Of a stretch of 64,000 nt of DNA, positions 9,236-17,817 are shown in pieces (position 1 is the first letter of the stretch; every line of letters begins with the position of its first letter). A model generated the notes under the pieces. It was not told where the DNA came from, made no database searches, and saw only the letters and a list, made by a program, of their open reading frames with translations. The translations under genes and the position numbers were made by a program. Source of the stretch: Spirochaetota bacterium (GTDB lineage Bacteria; Spirochaetota; UBA4802; JAGODF01); the NCBI GenBank assembly GCA_029974015.1, contig JARKUF010000017.1:18845-82844 (forward strand). Reading direction: 5' to 3'.

Positions 9236-9667
9236 TCAACGCCCTTTAAACTCCTTCACCGATTCATCGATAAGTTTTTCAAGGTCAAGCTTCCATCCTC
9301 CGCTCTCTTTTATGAGGCGGAAAACCATTTCGTTTCCGCGCAGGTTTTCAATGGGATGCCGCGCGTATCTGACCTTAATCGTCGCGGTGTTTTCCTGCTT
9401 TTTGTTTTCCAGAACGTCCCACACTGAACCGTCAGCGAAGAGCATGGAGAGGCCGTATCCTGCATCAGCTATGCCGGGCGATACGCGCTCCAGGGCGCCC
9501 AGAGACCTTCGGGTCCCCGATGTCATCCAAGGCTTTGCCTCCACATATTTGCCTTCGATGAAAAGGTTCTTCACCTTTAGAAGCGCCTCCAGGGGCTCGC
9601 TTTTGGGTTTTGAGCACGCAGGGAGGAGTGAAAGAAGCGCGAGGAATACCGGGACTGAATATTTCAT
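9236..9667 (-). CDS. Putative lipoprotein of unknown function
   Basis: 143 residues with a lipoprotein signal: MKYSVPVFLALLSLLPAC, where LPAC is the lipobox and Cys18 the likely lipidated residue. The rest (basic and aromatic pairs, FRLIKESGGWKLD near the C-terminus) resembles small NTF2-like/DUF4878 domains that end in a 'V-x-x-x-G-x-W-K' strand, but the match is weak. The upstream region is AT-rich and contains a GGGAGGA-like stretch on the other strand only. The gene converges with the TPR gene, with adjacent stop codons. Confidence 0.75.
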   Translation of the reverse strand: MKYSVPVFLALLSLLPACSKPKSEPLEALLKVKNLFIEGKYVEAKPWMTSGTRRSLGALERVSPGIADAGYGLSMLFADGSVWDVLENKKQENTATIKVRYARHPIENLRGNEMVFRLIKESGGWKLDLEKLIDESVKEFKGR

Positions 9668-9813
9668 ACATCACCTCATGTAGTAATCATCCGGGAGGAT
9701 ATTTTGCAAATTTTGCGCTCCGGTTTTTCCGCCTTTTTATGCCGGTAGCTGCAATTCATTTGAGTTAGCCCGGAGACTACCCGGCATCAGGAAAAATAGC
9801 AAGAAGTAATTGA

Positions 9814-9837
9814 CGATACCGGCGGGCCATGGTATCG
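9814..9837. repeat. Small inverted repeat in the 9668-9942 gap
   Basis: CGATACC at 9814-9820 and GGTATCG at 9831-9837 form a 7-bp stem with a 10-base loop. The rest of the gap shows no gene. A GC-rich pair near 9868-9897 (GGGGGCCTC then AGCTCCCC) may be a decayed H2 hairpin of the dispersed repeat family. Confidence 0.4.
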
Positions 9838-9942
9838 GCTTTGTTTCATATACGATGTTTGCCATAGGGGGCCTCAATTTTGAAGGAAGCTCCCCTGTGG
9901 GCAGAAATATTTCCACAATCGTCAGGGGGATGATATTTGGCC

Positions 9943-10716
9943 ATGAACCATTGCAAGCGCGCCCTGGTTATTATATCCGTTTTTTTCGCACTGGCGGCCG
10001 TATTCTGTGAAGAAATGTCCAGGGAGCCTGTGGACCCGTATGGGGAAATTAAAACGCTCCTCTACGAACAGGAGCGGGCCGCGGAAGCCTTCGCCCTTGC
10101 CACGAAGGCCCTGGAAGGACGCCCCGCCGATGCTATGCTCCTGTATCACAGGGGCATGGCCGGAATGGCGCTGAAGCGGAATGCTGATGCACTTGAGGAT
10201 TTTTCCGTTGCGCTGAAGCTTGACCCGAAAAACCCAATGGTTTACAACGGGCTGGGTAATATTTTCTATCTGCAGTACCAGGACGCAATCGCGGAAAGGT
10301 ACTGGGCCAGGGGGCTTGCGCTCGCCGGAGACCCGGCAACAAAGGCCCTCTTCTTAGGCAATATGTCGCTCATTTCCGCGTCGAAAAAAAAGTATCCCGA
10401 GGCAGTCAAACTTCTGAACGAAGCGATTTCCCTTGCCAAGGATGGGCGCTATTACAACTTGCTGGGAAGAATATATCTGGCCCGGAAAGAGATGAAGAAG
10501 GCGCGCGAGGCCTGGACTGCGGCGGTAACGGATCCCGCGATTTCGTTTTCTCAGGCGAGTTTTCGCCACAACACGCTTTATCGGCTTGCACAGCTCCTCT
10601 CGGACCTGAAGGAGGGCCGGGAAGCTCTGAAGTATTGCGGCATGGCGCTGGACCTCTCGCCAGCGACGGGGGAGTATCAGACGCTGTTTATGAAGCTGAG
10701 TAATTCGGTGAAGTAA
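9943..10716 (+). CDS. Exported TPR protein
   Basis: 257 residues. The first 22 or so form a signal peptide (CKRALVIISVFFALAAVFC), with a Cys at the end of the hydrophobic stretch that could be lipidated, although the lipobox (AVFC) is poor. Several TPR units follow, for example ALEDFSVALKLDPKNPMVYN with GLGNIFYL, and YPEAVKLLNEAISLA with KDGRYYNLLGRIYL. I start at ATG 9943 rather than the in-frame TTG two codons earlier; AGGGGGA precedes it. It is likely a periplasmic or envelope scaffold. It stands alone, followed by a palindrome. Confidence 0.85.
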   Translation: MNHCKRALVIISVFFALAAVFCEEMSREPVDPYGEIKTLLYEQERAAEAFALATKALEGRPADAMLLYHRGMAGMALKRNADALEDFSVALKLDPKNPMVYNGLGNIFYLQYQDAIAERYWARGLALAGDPATKALFLGNMSLISASKKKYPEAVKLLNEAISLAKDGRYYNLLGRIYLARKEMKKAREAWTAAVTDPAISFSQASFRHNTLYRLAQLLSDLKEGREALKYCGMALDLSPATGEYQTLFMKLSNSVK

Positions 10717-10753
10717 TCTGCGGGGCGATTAACCTGTGGCAAATTTTACAAAC

Positions 10754-10792
10754 TATGAATATCCGCCCGTTTTCAGCGGGCGGATATTCATA
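10754..10792. terminator. 16-bp perfect hairpin between convergent genes
   Basis: TATGAATATCCGCCCG (10754-10769) pairs perfectly with CGGGCGGATATTCATA (10777-10792) around a 7-base loop. It sits between the TPR gene and the reverse-strand selenoprotein gene and could end transcription from both sides. A poor T-tract follows on the minus strand. Its CCGCCCG core recalls the H1 hairpin of the dispersed repeats, but the flanks differ. Confidence 0.55.
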
Positions 10793-10815
10793 TACAACAT
10801 CACATCGGTCAAATG

Positions 10816-11457
10816 TTACAGCTTTTCAATTGCCTCAAGGACCTTCTCCATTGGGAGGGTTCCCAGGAGCTTTTCAGTTTCGTTTATCACGGTAAGGGGC
10901 ACCGACTGGACACCGTATTTCACGGATTGGGGAACGAAGGTGGATGCCTCCACCATGTCGGCGCGTATGTTTTTATTTTCAAGGGCAAGCCTGTGGGCGG
11001 TGCTCACGGCACCGGGACAGTAGGGTCAACTAAGTGAGACGAACACCTGCAGGTGAACGTCTTTATTAATAGCGGCGATGCGCTTCATGATGGGCTCCGG
11101 GATGGCCTCCTTAACTCCTGAGGCCTCTATTAAGCTTTTCATGAAGGAATTAATTTCATATCCTCCAGGCAGCCCGTAGAACTTCATTCCCGTGTCATTG
11201 TCCTTCTCGTCCAAAACCACGATGGCGGGGATCTTGTCCACCCTGTAGTATTCGGCCTTCTCTTTGTCCTTCACGATGTCGAATACCGTGAGGTTGAGCT
11301 TATCCGAGAGGCCGGCGATTTCCTCCACGAACAAACGTGTGTCGTGGCAGGAACCGCATTCGAATTCCTGGGTGAAGTAGACGAGATTGACCCTGCCCTT
11401 CATCCCTCCTAGTATTCCCTTGAGCTGGGAAGATACTTTTTCATCAAAGAGAGCCAT
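10816..11457 (-). CDS. Glutaredoxin-like protein disulfide oxidoreductase, probable selenoprotein (UGA = Sec144)
   Basis: Two thioredoxin-fold halves, as in archaeal PDO and the N-terminal domain of AhpF. The first half has FTQEFECGSCHDTR (Cys34, Cys37) and a cis-Pro stretch (VDKIPAIVV). The second half has HLQVFVSLS, then an in-frame TGA (11026-11028), then PYCPGAVSTAHRLA, so the usual CPYC motif becomes U-PYC (Sec144, Cys147), followed by GVQSVPLTVI with its own cis-Pro. Reading through the TGA gives 213 residues in one frame, close to the PDO length; stopping there would remove half the active site. A SECIS-like hairpin lies directly after the TGA. AGGAGG precedes the ATG at 11457. The gene follows a thioredoxin reductase by 19 bases, so the reductase probably feeds it electrons. 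A standard annotation would split it into two pieces. Confidence 0.85.
10991..11020 (-). promoter_or_regulatory. Bacterial SECIS-like hairpin downstream of the in-frame UGA
   Basis: On the minus strand, counting from the base after the TGA, bases 12-17 (CGGUGC) pair perfectly with 23-28 (GCACCG) around the loop CGUGA. A lower stem CUGU/ACAG (bases 6-9 with 32-35) is separated by a small internal loop. The apical loop begins 17 bases after the TGA and has a G as its second base followed by U. As I know the general bacterial SECIS rules (short upper stem, G early in a small loop, close behind the UGA), this fits well. It overlaps coding sequence, as bacterial SECIS elements do. Confidence 0.75.
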
Positions 11458-11476
11458 GGCGCCTCCTAACAGTAAT

Positions 11477-12457
11477 TTATTTTCCCATGAGGATATACTC
11501 GCAGGCGGAAAGCGCCGCCTTCGCGCCTTCCCCCGCGGCAATGATGATCTGCTTGTACGGAACGCTTGTCACGTCCCCGGCGGCGAAGATTCCCGGAGCT
11601 GATGTGCGGCAGGCGCAGTCCACGACGATTTCACCGCGTTCGTTTAAGTCCACGACGCCCTTCACCATCTCGCTATTGGGTATGAGCCCAATTTCGACGA
11701 AAACCCCCTGGACGTCCAGGTCCCGGGCCTTGCCGGTTTTTCTCTCCGCCACGGTGACGGCGGTGACGCCCTCGTCCCCTTTAACCTCCTTTACCTCATG
11801 TTCAAGGAGGATGTCCACATTGCCGTATTTTTCGATTTTGTCGATGAGGATGCCGTCCGCCGTGAGATGTTCAAGGAACTGCACGAGGGTCACATGCTCG
11901 GCAACTTTCGCCAGATCAATGGCCGCCTCAAGGCCCGAGTTTCCGCCCCCAACCACGGCCACCCTCTTTCCGGCAAAAAAAGGAGCGTCGCAGATGGCAC
12001 AGTACGCTACCCCCTTTCCGACGAGCCGGTCTTCCCCGGGCACGCCGAGCTTTCTCCACCTGTTTCCCGTCGATATGATAACGGTCTTCGCAAGGAAGGT
12101 TTCGCCGGAATCGATGGCCACCTTCTTGACGTCTCCCGTCTCGATTTTCAACACTCCGGCCCCCTCCCGGAAGCCGATTTCGAACTGTTTCACCTGCTCG
12201 GAAAAACGGTTCACCAGCTCACGGCCCTCGATGTACTTGTATCCGAGATAATTCTCAATGCCCGAGGTTTCCGACACCTGGCCGCCTATTTCTCTGGTCA
12301 CAAACCCGGTCGATACGCCCTTGCGCATGCAGTACACTGCCGCCGTCATGGCGGCGGGGCCTCCCCCCGTAATAATTACATCGTAAATTCTCTCCGTTTC
12401 GAGGGGAACTGTTCGGTGGTCCGTTGTGAACGATCCCAGGTTCAGGTTAAAATCCAT
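11477..12457 (-). CDS. trxB: Thioredoxin reductase-like FAD/NAD(P) disulfide reductase
   Basis: 326 residues. FAD-binding ITGGGPAAMTAA (about 30-40), redox motif YCAICDAP with Cys153 and Cys156, NAD(P)-binding VVGGGNSGLEAA (about 168-180), and the C-terminal FAD site GIFAAGDVTSVPYKQIIIA. The domain order and CxxC spacing are those of low-molecular-weight thioredoxin reductases. The start at 12457 has AGGAGG before it. It carries a roughly 20-residue N-terminal extension before the FAD domain. The next gene is the UGA-containing disulfide oxidoreductase, so the pair looks like a split version of AhpF (PDO domain plus reductase). The electron donor (NADPH or NADH) and final target are not shown by the sequence. 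Confidence 0.94.
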   Translation of the reverse strand: MDFNLNLGSFTTDHRTVPLETERIYDVIITGGGPAAMTAAVYCMRKGVSTGFVTREIGGQVSETSGIENYLGYKYIEGRELVNRFSEQVKQFEIGFREGAGVLKIETGDVKKVAIDSGETFLAKTVIISTGNRWRKLGVPGEDRLVGKGVAYCAICDAPFFAGKRVAVVGGGNSGLEAAIDLAKVAEHVTLVQFLEHLTADGILIDKIEKYGNVDILLEHEVKEVKGDEGVTAVTVAERKTGKARDLDVQGVFVEIGLIPNSEMVKGVVDLNERGEIVVDCACRTSAPGIFAAGDVTSVPYKQIIIAAGEGAKAALSACEYILMGK

Positions 12458-12643
12458 TTACTGCCTCCTGGAATATATTTTAAAACATGGCTCCCGCTCT
12501 ATTATCGAAAAAGGAAGGAGCACTTGTATGTATATAATTTGAAGGTTTTAATTCAATCATTTTTTCGTTGACCGGGACTTTGTTTTCACGCGTATTCAAA
12601 TTCGATTCGAATATGCAAACCGGATTGTGAATGGAGAAGACCG

Positions 12644-13252
12644 ATGAAGCTGTTGGCCGCGACCAGAAACAGAGGGAAACAGAGGGAGATAAGGGAGAAA
12701 TTTTCATCGCTTCGAGAAATTGAAATCGTCACTCCCGACGATTTCGACGGCCTCCCCGATGTCGTGGAAGATGGGGCAACTTTTGAGGAGAACGCGCTGA
12801 AGAAAGCGAGGGAGCTTGCGCGGCTCACGGGGCTCCCCGCCATGGCCGACGACTCGGGCCTTGAGGTGGACGCCCTGGATGGGGAACCCGGCGTATTTTC
12901 CGCCCGCTACGCAGGAGAGGGCGCCTCGGATTTTGACCGGAACGTTTTCTTGTTGGAAAAGATGAAAAATATTCCTCCCGGAAAGAGAAGCGCGCGCTTC
13001 GTCTGCGTCATAGCCATTGTATTGCCCGACGGCGTTGAAAAAACTGTTAGAGGGACCTGCGAGGGGGAAATAGCGATGAAGGCCAGGGGCGCTCACGGTT
13101 TCGGGTACGACCCCATCTTCCTCCTTCCGGACAGCGGAAAAACCATGGCGGAAATTCCCCTGGAAGAAAAAAACCTTCTGAGCCACCGCGCCAGGGCCCT
13201 GGAAATGGCCGCGGATTTTTTACGCGAAAGAATTCAAAAAGACGGCAGGTAA
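12644..13252 (+). CDS. rdgB: Non-canonical purine NTP pyrophosphatase (RdgB/HAM1 family)
   Basis: Hydrolyses dITP, ITP and XTP to the monophosphates, keeping deaminated purines out of DNA and RNA. The 202 residues match the family. Signature elements in order: LAATRNRGKQREI at the start, TFEENALKKAR, MADDSGLEVDALDGEPG (substrate and metal site), ARYAGEGA, GFGYDPIFLLP, and the terminal LSHRARAL motif that contacts the base. The ATG at 12644 is the only sensible start. It is divergent from trxB, with 186 bases between them, and stands alone. Confidence 0.96.
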   Translation: MKLLAATRNRGKQREIREKFSSLREIEIVTPDDFDGLPDVVEDGATFEENALKKARELARLTGLPAMADDSGLEVDALDGEPGVFSARYAGEGASDFDRNVFLLEKMKNIPPGKRSARFVCVIAIVLPDGVEKTVRGTCEGEIAMKARGAHGFGYDPIFLLPDSGKTMAEIPLEEKNLLSHRARALEMAADFLRERIQKDGR

Positions 13253-13381
13253 TTTTTTAAAAGGCCCTTGAACGCCTCCCTCGATTAAAACTGCTTGAAT
13301 TTATTATGCCGACCTGTATCGTGCATATCGCCGTTGGCGATCTCCTTTACGGACCATGCTTTTTTACGGCATCCTGGCCTG

Positions 13382-14899
13382 ATGAAAAAAACTGTACTGA
13401 CATTATTTATCTTCCTGCTTCTTCTCCAGGGAGCAAGGGCCGCCCGGGCGCCGATTCTGGGGACCGCCGGAATAGAGGCCACCAATCCCCGCACTCAGGC
13501 CCTGGCCCGGCTTGTGGAACTTCATCTGGGCAATATTCTGCGGTCGAACCTGGCCAATCCCGGCAACTCCTTCGAGACGATCAATCCTGAAACCCTGCAG
13601 GAGCAGCTTGCGCGATTCAACTGCCTCGAAGATACCTGCCTTCTCCGCTTCGCCGCCCGTGCGGGAATAAGCGTGCTTTTTCGCGGCTCCCTTGATGAGC
13701 GGACCGATTCCCTTGAACTGGAAATCCGCGCCCTGGGGGCCGAGGCCCCTTACTTCGGCAGGACCGTTTATCGATACAGGGCCTCCATCCCCACGAAGAA
13801 CTTGCGGTTGAGCACGCGAGAATACAGCTACATCTTCGAAGAGCATGCGGCGCGCTTTGTCGGAGAATTCCTGAGGCGGTATCAGCGCCCGGTTTATTTC
13901 AGGATTCACGACAATTCTCCCGTCCTTGATACCGGTGAAGCGTTTCGGGGAGTTTTCACGGTGTACCGCAGCACCCCCGTGGGAAATCCTATACTGGGGT
14001 TGAAGCGTTATTGTCCCCTGGGGGCCGTAACGCTTGGGAGCGGGGCGCCCCATGCGCAATTCCGGCTCCCGATTCTCGATGGCGATTTTATTCTCGTGGG
14101 GCATCGGGACAGGGCCGCGGCCCTGGACGAGTTTTATTATGGCCGCAAGAGGGAAATAGTCCTGGCCCCCGGCAGCCTGAACGACAGCTTCAGCATGCTC
14201 CTCTTTACAGTTCCGGGAAGTCTCACCATGCCCCTGGCTTCGCCCATCCTGGGCTATTTCGCTGACCGGGATTATATGGGACTCGCCCTCTGGTCGCTTA
14301 ACGCCCCGCCGTATCTTTATATGGAATACAGGGGCCTGAGCAGGCGGCCTCGGGCCCTGGAAAGGGAGAGGGAAAACATTTCCCGGGACGACATTGCCCG
14401 GTATCGCTTCAGCCTCTACATGCTCCTTTGCGGTAATATGGCCCTCTTCGTCGACGCGTTTGCGGGACGCTATCTTTATCTCGCATCGAATTACCAGGGA
14501 GTCCAGCCTTATATGGGTAATAGCTATACCGCTGCATATCTCTCGCTGGTAAGTGGAGGGGGAGGTCATTTTTATCGGGGGAGCCGCTGCTGGGGATATC
14601 TTTATTTCCACCTGAACAATATCCTGCTATATTACACCCTGAGGGAATTCTCCGCGGACAGGGTGTACGACCCGGTCTCAGGAAAATATATCGAGGGCGA
14701 TATCGACCGGACCAGGGGTCGGATGTTTCTCGGCGCCTACTGCGTTCTCAAAAGCGTGGAGATAATCCATTCCATACTAATGCGGGACCGCCTGCGAAAC
14801 GGAACCGTGGAAGATGGGGGCGTCGATATCGTCCCCTTCGCAATGCACGACGGAGGCCGGGGCCTTCAAATCGGGGCGTCGTTTATTGTGAGGTTATAA
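13382..14899 (+). CDS. Exported/membrane protein of unknown function, paralogue 1
   Basis: 505 residues from the ATG at 13382, which directly begins a signal peptide (MKKTVLTLFIFLLLLQGARA); an in-frame ATG at 13295 would add 29 unlikely residues. The N-terminal half is a soluble beta-rich region with FRGSLDERTDSLELEIRALG, similar in flavour to TolB-like or stress-type domains. The C-terminal third has hydrophobic segments around a GGGGHFYRGSRCWGYLYF stretch, which resembles the 'PGGGHFYKG' signature of DUF5683-like membrane domains. Its downstream neighbour has the same layout, so the two appear to be tandem paralogues, separated by seven bases and surely co-transcribed. Function unknown. Confidence 0.8.
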   Translation: MKKTVLTLFIFLLLLQGARAARAPILGTAGIEATNPRTQALARLVELHLGNILRSNLANPGNSFETINPETLQEQLARFNCLEDTCLLRFAARAGISVLFRGSLDERTDSLELEIRALGAEAPYFGRTVYRYRASIPTKNLRLSTREYSYIFEEHAARFVGEFLRRYQRPVYFRIHDNSPVLDTGEAFRGVFTVYRSTPVGNPILGLKRYCPLGAVTLGSGAPHAQFRLPILDGDFILVGHRDRAAALDEFYYGRKREIVLAPGSLNDSFSMLLFTVPGSLTMPLASPILGYFADRDYMGLALWSLNAPPYLYMEYRGLSRRPRALERERENISRDDIARYRFSLYMLLCGNMALFVDAFAGRYLYLASNYQGVQPYMGNSYTAAYLSLVSGGGGHFYRGSRCWGYLYFHLNNILLYYTLREFSADRVYDPVSGKYIEGDIDRTRGRMFLGAYCVLKSVEIIHSILMRDRLRNGTVEDGGVDIVPFAMHDGGRGLQIGASFIVRL

Positions 14900-14906
14900 T
14901 GTCAAA

Positions 14907-16412
14907 ATGAACTCGAACCCTGCTACATTCCGGCCGATACTCAAGGCCCTGGCCATGGCGGCTGCCGTATGCGCCGCCCCCGCTCTCTTAGGCGCTGAGG
15001 AAAATGTCGTGGAGGTTTATCCTCCTCGGGTGTTGGTCCTGGCGGAACCACAGACGAGCTCCCCCTTCATGGCCCTTGCCGAGGAATCTACGGGACAGCT
15101 CATCCGGGTTTTCAACCGCCTGGGAAGGTTTCTCCCTGAAGAAAAAAACCGCGTTCTCCGGGCTTTGTCCTCAATGCCCGGCGATTCGCTTAAGTCCCGG
15201 AGCGGGCCCGAGGACGCGGCGCGCCTCTTGAAATCGGACCTCCTGGTGGTCCTCTCTTTTTCCCAGACCTTTCGTACACACAATGCCGACATTAAAATTC
15301 GGGCCATTAACCCGGCCTATCGCCCACTGGAAAAAAACATCAGGGTCCGCAGCAGAATTCCCCTGAATATTCCACTCAAGCTCGCAAGGGAAGTGTCCCG
15401 GCTTCATGAAGGCCTGCCGGTGAAAGCCATTGTCATTGAAAGCGATGAGGACGGGAACGCCCTCATCAATGCCGGAGAATGGAACGGCCTCAAGAAGGGA
15501 GTGTATCATTCTGAAGGGAAGCGCCTGGAAATAATCCAGCCCGGGGAATATCATTCCATCATCAGGGCCAATGGCCTGAAAGCCGGAGATTCTGTGACAA
15601 TCGGGGCCGCTCCCGAAAGCGGCGCTGTGATTCGTGACATTGAGGGCCGCATCGTCAAAAATACCATCATGGCCTACGGCCTATCATCGACCTTGCTGAA
15701 AAACCAGGATGATGAGGGGCGATTCGCCATTGCAACTTGTGCGATAAATCCGGGTGGAAGCCTGTGCCTGGGGGGCTATGGCTCTTTTCTTTCCACCTAC
15801 TACATGGGATTCAGGGACCCGAAACCTTCGTTGCCGGGAATCCTCATCTCCACGGGAACGTATTTTATGCAGCTTTCCCTCGTGCCATTTTTAACGGGTT
15901 TTAAAGGTAATTTTTTTCCATGGGTGGATGATGGCGATAAGTCCGCAAAGATGCGCCGCCTCCATATATTCCTCTGGTCCACCATACCCCTTACCTACAC
16001 GGCCGCGTATTTTGACCAGCTTGCGCACCAGTTTCAAAGGACGGAGCATCTTCCGCCTTTTTTCATGTATAGGGACAATATGGCCCTGCTCCTTTCGGCG
16101 GTCTTTCCCGGCGGCGGCCTCTTCTACAAAGGGTATCGCGTATCCGGCTGGGCTTATTTCTTCTCGGAGCTGGGCCTCGCCGGCTATGCCTCATATGCAT
16201 GGGATGAGGGAAATCGAGGGAAGTATGCTCTGGCGGGAGCAGGGGCGGTAAAACTCGTGGAGTTAATCAGCGCCTACTTAATGCCGTCTACCTATCGTTT
16301 TTTCAACATGGAACTGGAAAATGATATCAGGGAGCTTTCCCTGATACTGGAAATGAGGCAGTTCGATATTCATGAACCGGTGTACGATATCGGGGTCCTG
16401 CGGCATTTCTGA
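14907..16412 (+). CDS. Exported/membrane protein of unknown function, paralogue 2
   Basis: 501 residues. Signal peptide in the first 30 (LKALAMAAAVCAAPALLGAEE). An N-terminal soluble part includes RVLVLAEPQTSSPFMALAEE and LLKSDLLVVLSFSQTFRTHN, comparable with the same region of the previous gene. A C-terminal membrane part has several hydrophobic helices and the motif FPGGGLFYKGYRVSGWAYF (about 395-413), a DUF5683-like signature. It probably arose from the upstream neighbour by an old tandem duplication, since the similarity is in layout and short motifs more than in continuous identity. A role in the cell envelope is inferred only from the signal and membrane segments. Confidence 0.8.
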   Translation: MNSNPATFRPILKALAMAAAVCAAPALLGAEENVVEVYPPRVLVLAEPQTSSPFMALAEESTGQLIRVFNRLGRFLPEEKNRVLRALSSMPGDSLKSRSGPEDAARLLKSDLLVVLSFSQTFRTHNADIKIRAINPAYRPLEKNIRVRSRIPLNIPLKLAREVSRLHEGLPVKAIVIESDEDGNALINAGEWNGLKKGVYHSEGKRLEIIQPGEYHSIIRANGLKAGDSVTIGAAPESGAVIRDIEGRIVKNTIMAYGLSSTLLKNQDDEGRFAIATCAINPGGSLCLGGYGSFLSTYYMGFRDPKPSLPGILISTGTYFMQLSLVPFLTGFKGNFFPWVDDGDKSAKMRRLHIFLWSTIPLTYTAAYFDQLAHQFQRTEHLPPFFMYRDNMALLLSAVFPGGGLFYKGYRVSGWAYFFSELGLAGYASYAWDEGNRGKYALAGAGAVKLVELISAYLMPSTYRFFNMELENDIRELSLILEMRQFDIHEPVYDIGVLRHF

Positions 16413-16549
16413 AGCATAATGTAAGAGTATTCACGATAATCATATAAGGCATGCGCGAAAATATAACTGCTCCACAATAAGCTTGACCTCACGGATGAAG
16501 CGCCAAAGAGTGTATTTCCCATTAGCATTGCGCACAGGACAACCAGAGT

Positions 16550-17734
16550 ATGAAAGAAATGAACGAAGCCCCGATGAAAATACTCATCATCAACTATGAA
16601 CACCCTCCTCTGGGAGGCGGGGGTGGAGTTTGCACCCAGACCGTGGCAAAGGCCCTGGTTGCCGTAGGCCACACTGTGCATATTCTCACTTCCGGAGCGA
16701 AGGGGCTGCCCTCCCGGGACGATGATGGGGGGGTTACTGTGTTCCGCGTTCCCGTCCTGGGGCGAAAGGACCTCGCCACGGCGAGCAATCTTTCCATGTT
16801 CACCTTCCCCCTCACCAGCATACCCAGGGGACTTCTCCTCTGCCTGAAGCACAGATACGATGTAATCAACACCCATTTCTACGCCCCCTCGGGCCCCACG
16901 GGGATGATGCTCTCGCTCATCACCCGCATACCTAATGCCCTCTACATCCATGGCGCCGACGTTTATGACCCGACCCGATTGAACAAGACCCCGGCGGGGA
17001 AGGGGCTTTTAAGCGGACTTCTCCGGTTAAGCGCCAGGCTGCAAAGCCGCCTTGCCAGGACCATCGCGTGCCAGTCCAGCAATACCAGGGAAAATATTAT
17101 GGCCTATGTGGCGCCGAAAAAAGAGGTCACGGTGATACCGCTTCCCTTCGCGAAGCCCGGCCATCCAGACACCTCCCGGAAGGCCCTGGGCCTCGACCCG
17201 AAAAAGTATTACCTCCTCTCTGCCGGGAGGGTGGTGAAGCGGAAGGGGTATGATTTCCTCATCCGCGCGATGACGGAGCTCGCCGCGAACATACAGCTTT
17301 TGATTCTCGGTGACGGCCCGGAACTTCCGGCATTAAAAGAACTCGCGGCAGACCTCGGCGTAGCAAATCGGGTCCACTTTCTCGGATATATTGAAGGTGA
17401 TGAAGTTAAATTCAGCTATTACAAGGTTAGCGACATGTATGTCCTCTCCTCCCTCCATGAGGGTATGGGGATCGTTGTACAGGAAGCTATGGAATTTGGA
17501 CTCCCTATCGTGGCAACCAACCACGGGGGGCAGGTGGATCTGGTGAAGTCCGGAGAAAACGGTATTCTCGTTCCGCCGGGAGACCCGGAAGCGTTGGCCG
17601 GGGCAATTCGGAAGGTCCATGGGAACAAGCGGTTAGCAGCGGCCTTCGGAAAAAAGAACCGCGAACTCATCAAGGGATACTACGCGCCGCGAATAGCCGA
17701 TGAGTACCTTCGGCTCTTCAGGTCTATCCTCTGA
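16550..17734 (+). CDS. Glycosyltransferase family 4 (GT-B fold)
   Basis: Retaining sugar transferase of the type that builds lipid-linked or surface glycans or sucrose-like products. About 394 residues with the N-terminal glycine loop NYEHPPLGGGGGVCTQTVAKAL, then in the C-terminal Rossmann half GRVVKRKGYDFLIRAM, LLILGDGPELPALKELA, VHFLGYI, and the nucleotide-sugar E-x7-E signature HEGMGIVVQEAMEFGLPIVAT. The ATG at 16550 is used; ATG 16574 (MKILIINYEHPP) is an alternative, and neither has a strong ribosome site. It is monocistronic as far as can be seen. Donor and acceptor sugars cannot be assigned. Confidence 0.92.
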   Translation: MKEMNEAPMKILIINYEHPPLGGGGGVCTQTVAKALVAVGHTVHILTSGAKGLPSRDDDGGVTVFRVPVLGRKDLATASNLSMFTFPLTSIPRGLLLCLKHRYDVINTHFYAPSGPTGMMLSLITRIPNALYIHGADVYDPTRLNKTPAGKGLLSGLLRLSARLQSRLARTIACQSSNTRENIMAYVAPKKEVTVIPLPFAKPGHPDTSRKALGLDPKKYYLLSAGRVVKRKGYDFLIRAMTELAANIQLLILGDGPELPALKELAADLGVANRVHFLGYIEGDEVKFSYYKVSDMYVLSSLHEGMGIVVQEAMEFGLPIVATNHGGQVDLVKSGENGILVPPGDPEALAGAIRKVHGNKRLAAAFGKKNRELIKGYYAPRIADEYLRLFRSIL

Positions 17735-17817
17735 GTTGAACTGTGATATTTTTACTTGACGAATTGACAATGGTCACCCAAATAAGAACGGTCGCCTTTG
17801 AGGAGGACTATTCCGTA

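Noticed and set aside
10816..11007. Separate 63-residue gene downstream of the disulfide oxidoreductase
   Set aside because: It is in the same frame as the upstream part, beginning inside the U-PYC motif; it is the second half of the selenoprotein, not its own gene.
13403..14611. 402-codon open frame on the minus strand opposite the membrane-protein gene
   Set aside because: A shadow of the plus-strand gene; no signal, domain or ribosome site.
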